Positions 62,607 through 64,000 of a stretch of 64,000 nt of DNA are shown here, piece after piece (the first letter of the stretch is position 1; each line of letters begins with the position of its first letter). The notes beneath the pieces were generated by a model. That model was not told the DNA's origin, did no database searches, and was given only the letters and a program-made list of their open reading frames with translations. The translations under genes and the position numbers were made by a program. Where the stretch lies: assembly GCA_016342745.1 (NCBI GenBank), contig JAEINT010000001.1, positions 248,001 through 312,000 of the forward strand, written 5' to 3'. The DNA comes from Labilibaculum sp. GTDB lineage: Bacteria > Bacteroidota > Bacteroidia > Bacteroidales > Marinifilaceae.

Positions 62607-62828
62607 ATGGCTAAACAGCCTTCAATAGAACAAGACGGTACAATTACCGAAGCATTATCTAATGCTATGTTTCGTGTAGAACTCGAAAATGGTCATGTGA
62701 TTACAGCTCACATATCCGGTAAAATGAGAATGCACTATATTAAGATCTTGCCTGGTGATAAGGTTAAGGTGGAAATGTCGCCTTATGATCTTACTAAGGG
62801 TCGCATTACTTTTAGATACAAAAATTAA
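62607..62828 (+). CDS. infA: translation initiation factor IF-1
   Basis: IF-1 binds the A site of the 30S subunit and helps IF-2 and IF-3. The 73-residue OB-fold protein has the core [46 protein letters not shown] and [10 protein letters not shown], read in separate pieces. The start ATG at 62607 fits the family; an ATG 8 bases upstream is in another frame. It resumes the operon after the 669-base gap. Confidence 0.97.
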   Translation: MAKQPSIEQDGTITEALSNAMFRVELENGHVITAHISGKMRMHYIKILPGDKVKVEMSPYDLTKGRITFRYKN

Positions 62829-62839
62829 ATTCAATAATA

Positions 62840-62956
62840 ATGAAAGTAAGAGCATCTGTAAAGAAGCGTTCTGAAGATTGCAAAATCGTTAGAAGAAAAG
62901 GACGTTTGTATGTGATTAATAAGAAGAATCCTAAGTTTAAACAACGTCAAGGATAA
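62840..62956 (+). CDS. rpmJ: 50S ribosomal protein L36, zinc-free type
   Basis: The 38-residue protein reads [20 protein letters not shown] and ends [10 protein letters not shown]. Only one of the zinc-binding cysteines is present (DCKIV), so this is the C- type that functions without zinc. It lies 11 bases after infA and 35 before rpsM, in the usual order. Confidence 0.96.
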   Translation: MKVRASVKKRSEDCKIVRRKGRLYVINKKNPKFKQRQG

Positions 62957-62991
62957 TTAGTAAACTTTGTAATAGATAAATATTTTAATTT

Positions 62992-63369
62992 ATGGCTAGA
63001 ATTGTTGGAGTTGATTTGCCTCAAAACAAAAGAGGTGTGATTAGCTTGACTTATATCTACGGTATCGGTAGAAGCGCAGCTCGTCAAATTTTGGACGAAG
63101 CAGGTATTTCTCACGATAAGCAAGTAAAGGATTGGACTGATGAAGAGTCTGGTCGTATTCGTCAAGCGATTAATGCTAATATGAAAGTTGAAGGAGAATT
63201 ACGTTCTCTGAATCAGTTAAATATTAAGCGATTGATGGATATAGGTTGTTATCGTGGTATTCGTCACCGTATTGGATTACCAGTTCGTGGACAGAAGACT
63301 AAAAACAACTCACGTACTAGAAAGGGTAAGAGAAAAACAGTTGCAAACAAAAAGAAAGCGACTAAATAA
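62992..63369 (+). CDS. rpsM: 30S ribosomal protein S13
   Basis: S13 contacts P-site tRNA and L5 across the subunits. The 125-residue protein starts [17 protein letters not shown] and has [39 protein letters not shown] in pieces, and a Lys-rich tail. It opens the alpha part of the operon. Confidence 0.98.
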   Translation: MARIVGVDLPQNKRGVISLTYIYGIGRSAARQILDEAGISHDKQVKDWTDEESGRIRQAINANMKVEGELRSLNQLNIKRLMDIGCYRGIRHRIGLPVRGQKTKNNSRTRKGKRKTVANKKKATK

Positions 63370-63379
63370 TTGTTAAGTT

Positions 63380-63769
63380 ATGGCAAAGAAGTCAGTATCA
63401 GTTAAAAAGAAGGTAGTAAAGATCGAACCTGTAGGACAGGCTCATATCCATTCGTCTTTTAACAATATCATCATTTCCTTAACCAACAACAGTGGTCAAG
63501 TAATTTCTTGGTCATCTGCTGGTAAGATGGGTTTTAGAGGTTCTAAAAAGAATACTCCATATGCTGCTCAGCAAGCTGCAACAGATTGCGGAAAAGTAGC
63601 TCATGACCTAGGTTTGAGAAAAGTAAAGGTATATGTTAAAGGTCCAGGAAACGGACGTGAATCTGCTATTCGTGCAATCAATTCTTGTGGAATTGATATC
63701 GCTGAGATCGTAGATGTTACACCACTACCACACAACGGATGTCGTCCTCCTAAGAGACGTAGAGTTTAA
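63380..63769 (+). CDS. rpsK: 30S ribosomal protein S11
   Basis: S11 is on the platform of the 30S subunit. The 129-residue protein has [40 protein letters not shown] and the C-terminal [13 protein letters not shown]. It is 10 bases behind rpsM, and 124 bases separate it from rpsD. Confidence 0.98.
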   Translation: MAKKSVSVKKKVVKIEPVGQAHIHSSFNNIIISLTNNSGQVISWSSAGKMGFRGSKKNTPYAAQQAATDCGKVAHDLGLRKVKVYVKGPGNGRESAIRAINSCGIDIAEIVDVTPLPHNGCRPPKRRRV

Positions 63770-63784
63770 TAAAAAATGCATCTA

Positions 63785-63850
63785 AAGAATTTGAATTAGT
63801 TTTATTGATATCCTCTCTAAAAAACGCGGCATTTTCATAATTCAAATCTT
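63785..63850 (+). promoter_or_regulatory. candidate structured leader upstream of rpsD
   Basis: AAGAATTTGAATTA (63785-63798) pairs with TAATTCAAATCTT (63838-63850) over 13 bp with a single bulged base, enclosing 39 bases. It ends 43 bases before the rpsD start. S4 regulates its operon in other bacteria by binding a leader RNA, and an S4-linked leader motif has been described for Bacteroidia, as far as I recall. Whether this element matches that motif cannot be decided by eye. Confidence 0.55.
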
Positions 63851-63893
63851 AATGCAAAGTTTCTATTTTTAGAAAAATTTAAATTTAAAAGTA

Positions 63894-64000
63894 ATGGCAA
63901 GATATATTGGACCAAAGAGTAGAATTGCTCGTAAATTTGGCGAAGCAATTTTTGGACCGGATAAGGCGTTTGAAAACAAAAACTACCCTCCTGGGCAGCA
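63894..64000 (+). CDS. rpsD: 30S ribosomal protein S4 (3' end outside window)
   Basis: Only 35 codons are visible: [20 protein letters not shown], then [15 protein letters not shown]. This is the N-terminus of S4, a primary 16S rRNA binding protein that is often the autogenous regulator of the alpha operon. The gene order rpsK-rpsD predicts rpoA and rplQ beyond the edge. Confidence 0.95.
   Translation, partial: MARYIGPKSRIARKFGEAIFGPDKAFENKNYPPGQ

Noticed and set aside
1-64000. CRISPR arrays, tRNA or rRNA genes, insertion sequences, prophage genes
   Set aside because: No regularly spaced repeats, no tRNA-like conserved arms, no transposase or integrase motifs were seen on either strand.

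Overview
The window is chromosomal DNA from a low-GC member of the Bacteroidota, most likely an anaerobic or facultatively anaerobic marine lineage near Marinilabiliales/Marinifilaceae. The phylum call rests on a CHU_C-type C-terminal domain of the type IX secretion system, a PorV/PorQ-family outer-membrane protein, DUF4290 and DUF4369 proteins, a Bacteroidota-type MurA with Asp at the fosfomycin-target position, an EF-G2 paralogue, and several promoters of the TTTG-N19-21-TAnnTTTG type. HydF suggests [FeFe]-hydrogenase metabolism. The genus cannot be decided from sequence reading alone.

Layout. 1-3003 (minus): a redox operon of a Tat-exported Fe-S protein, an NrfD-type membrane protein and a c-type cytochrome that runs off the left edge. 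3777-7864 (plus): an isolated DAHP synthase-chorismate mutase fusion, then a coupled pair of DUF3857/pseudo-transglutaminase protein and CPBP membrane protease. 7932-16456: phospholipid genes (pssA, cdsA), a PorV-like protein, a serine hydrolase, an unusual SDR, ftsH, rsfS and birA. 16474-19203 (minus): a TonB-dependent receptor with a His/Glu-rich loop and a small His/Cys-rich secreted protein, probably for metal uptake. 19287-33390, mostly minus: pyrE, a SRPBCC protein, thioredoxin-like proteins with incomplete or absent CxxC, coaD, a signal-peptide-less substrate-binding-like protein coupled to an SLC12-like transporter, hydF, aspA, an NtrC-like regulator without a DNA-binding domain, and ppx. 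33639-43925 (minus): an ABC-2 export pair, grpE-dnaJ, a TlpA protein, murA, DUF4290 and uvrD/pcrA. 44242-47778: a type IX cargo protein and the EF-G paralogue fusA2. 48185-64000 (plus): the str-S10-spc-alpha ribosomal protein superoperon from rpsL to the beginning of rpsD, including fusA, secY, infA and rpmJ.

How the parts work together. The ribosomal operon starts from two tandem promoters and is nearly continuous. Three places break the pattern: a hairpin between rpsN and rpsH, a 669-base stretch without a convincing gene between secY and infA, and a long-range stem just before rpsD that looks like a ribosomal-protein leader. Housekeeping and envelope genes dominate the rest. I see no CRISPR array, tRNA, rRNA, prophage, transposase or plasmid gene.

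The observations most worth a second look are: the symmetric loss of one cysteine in each of two Fe-S motifs of the redox operon; a DAHP synthase domain with two of four metal ligands exchanged; an EF-G paralogue lacking the catalytic His and switch-I Thr, next to a canonical EF-G; an NtrC-like protein lacking both GAFTGA and a helix-turn-helix; and the structured stretches inside the ribosomal operon.
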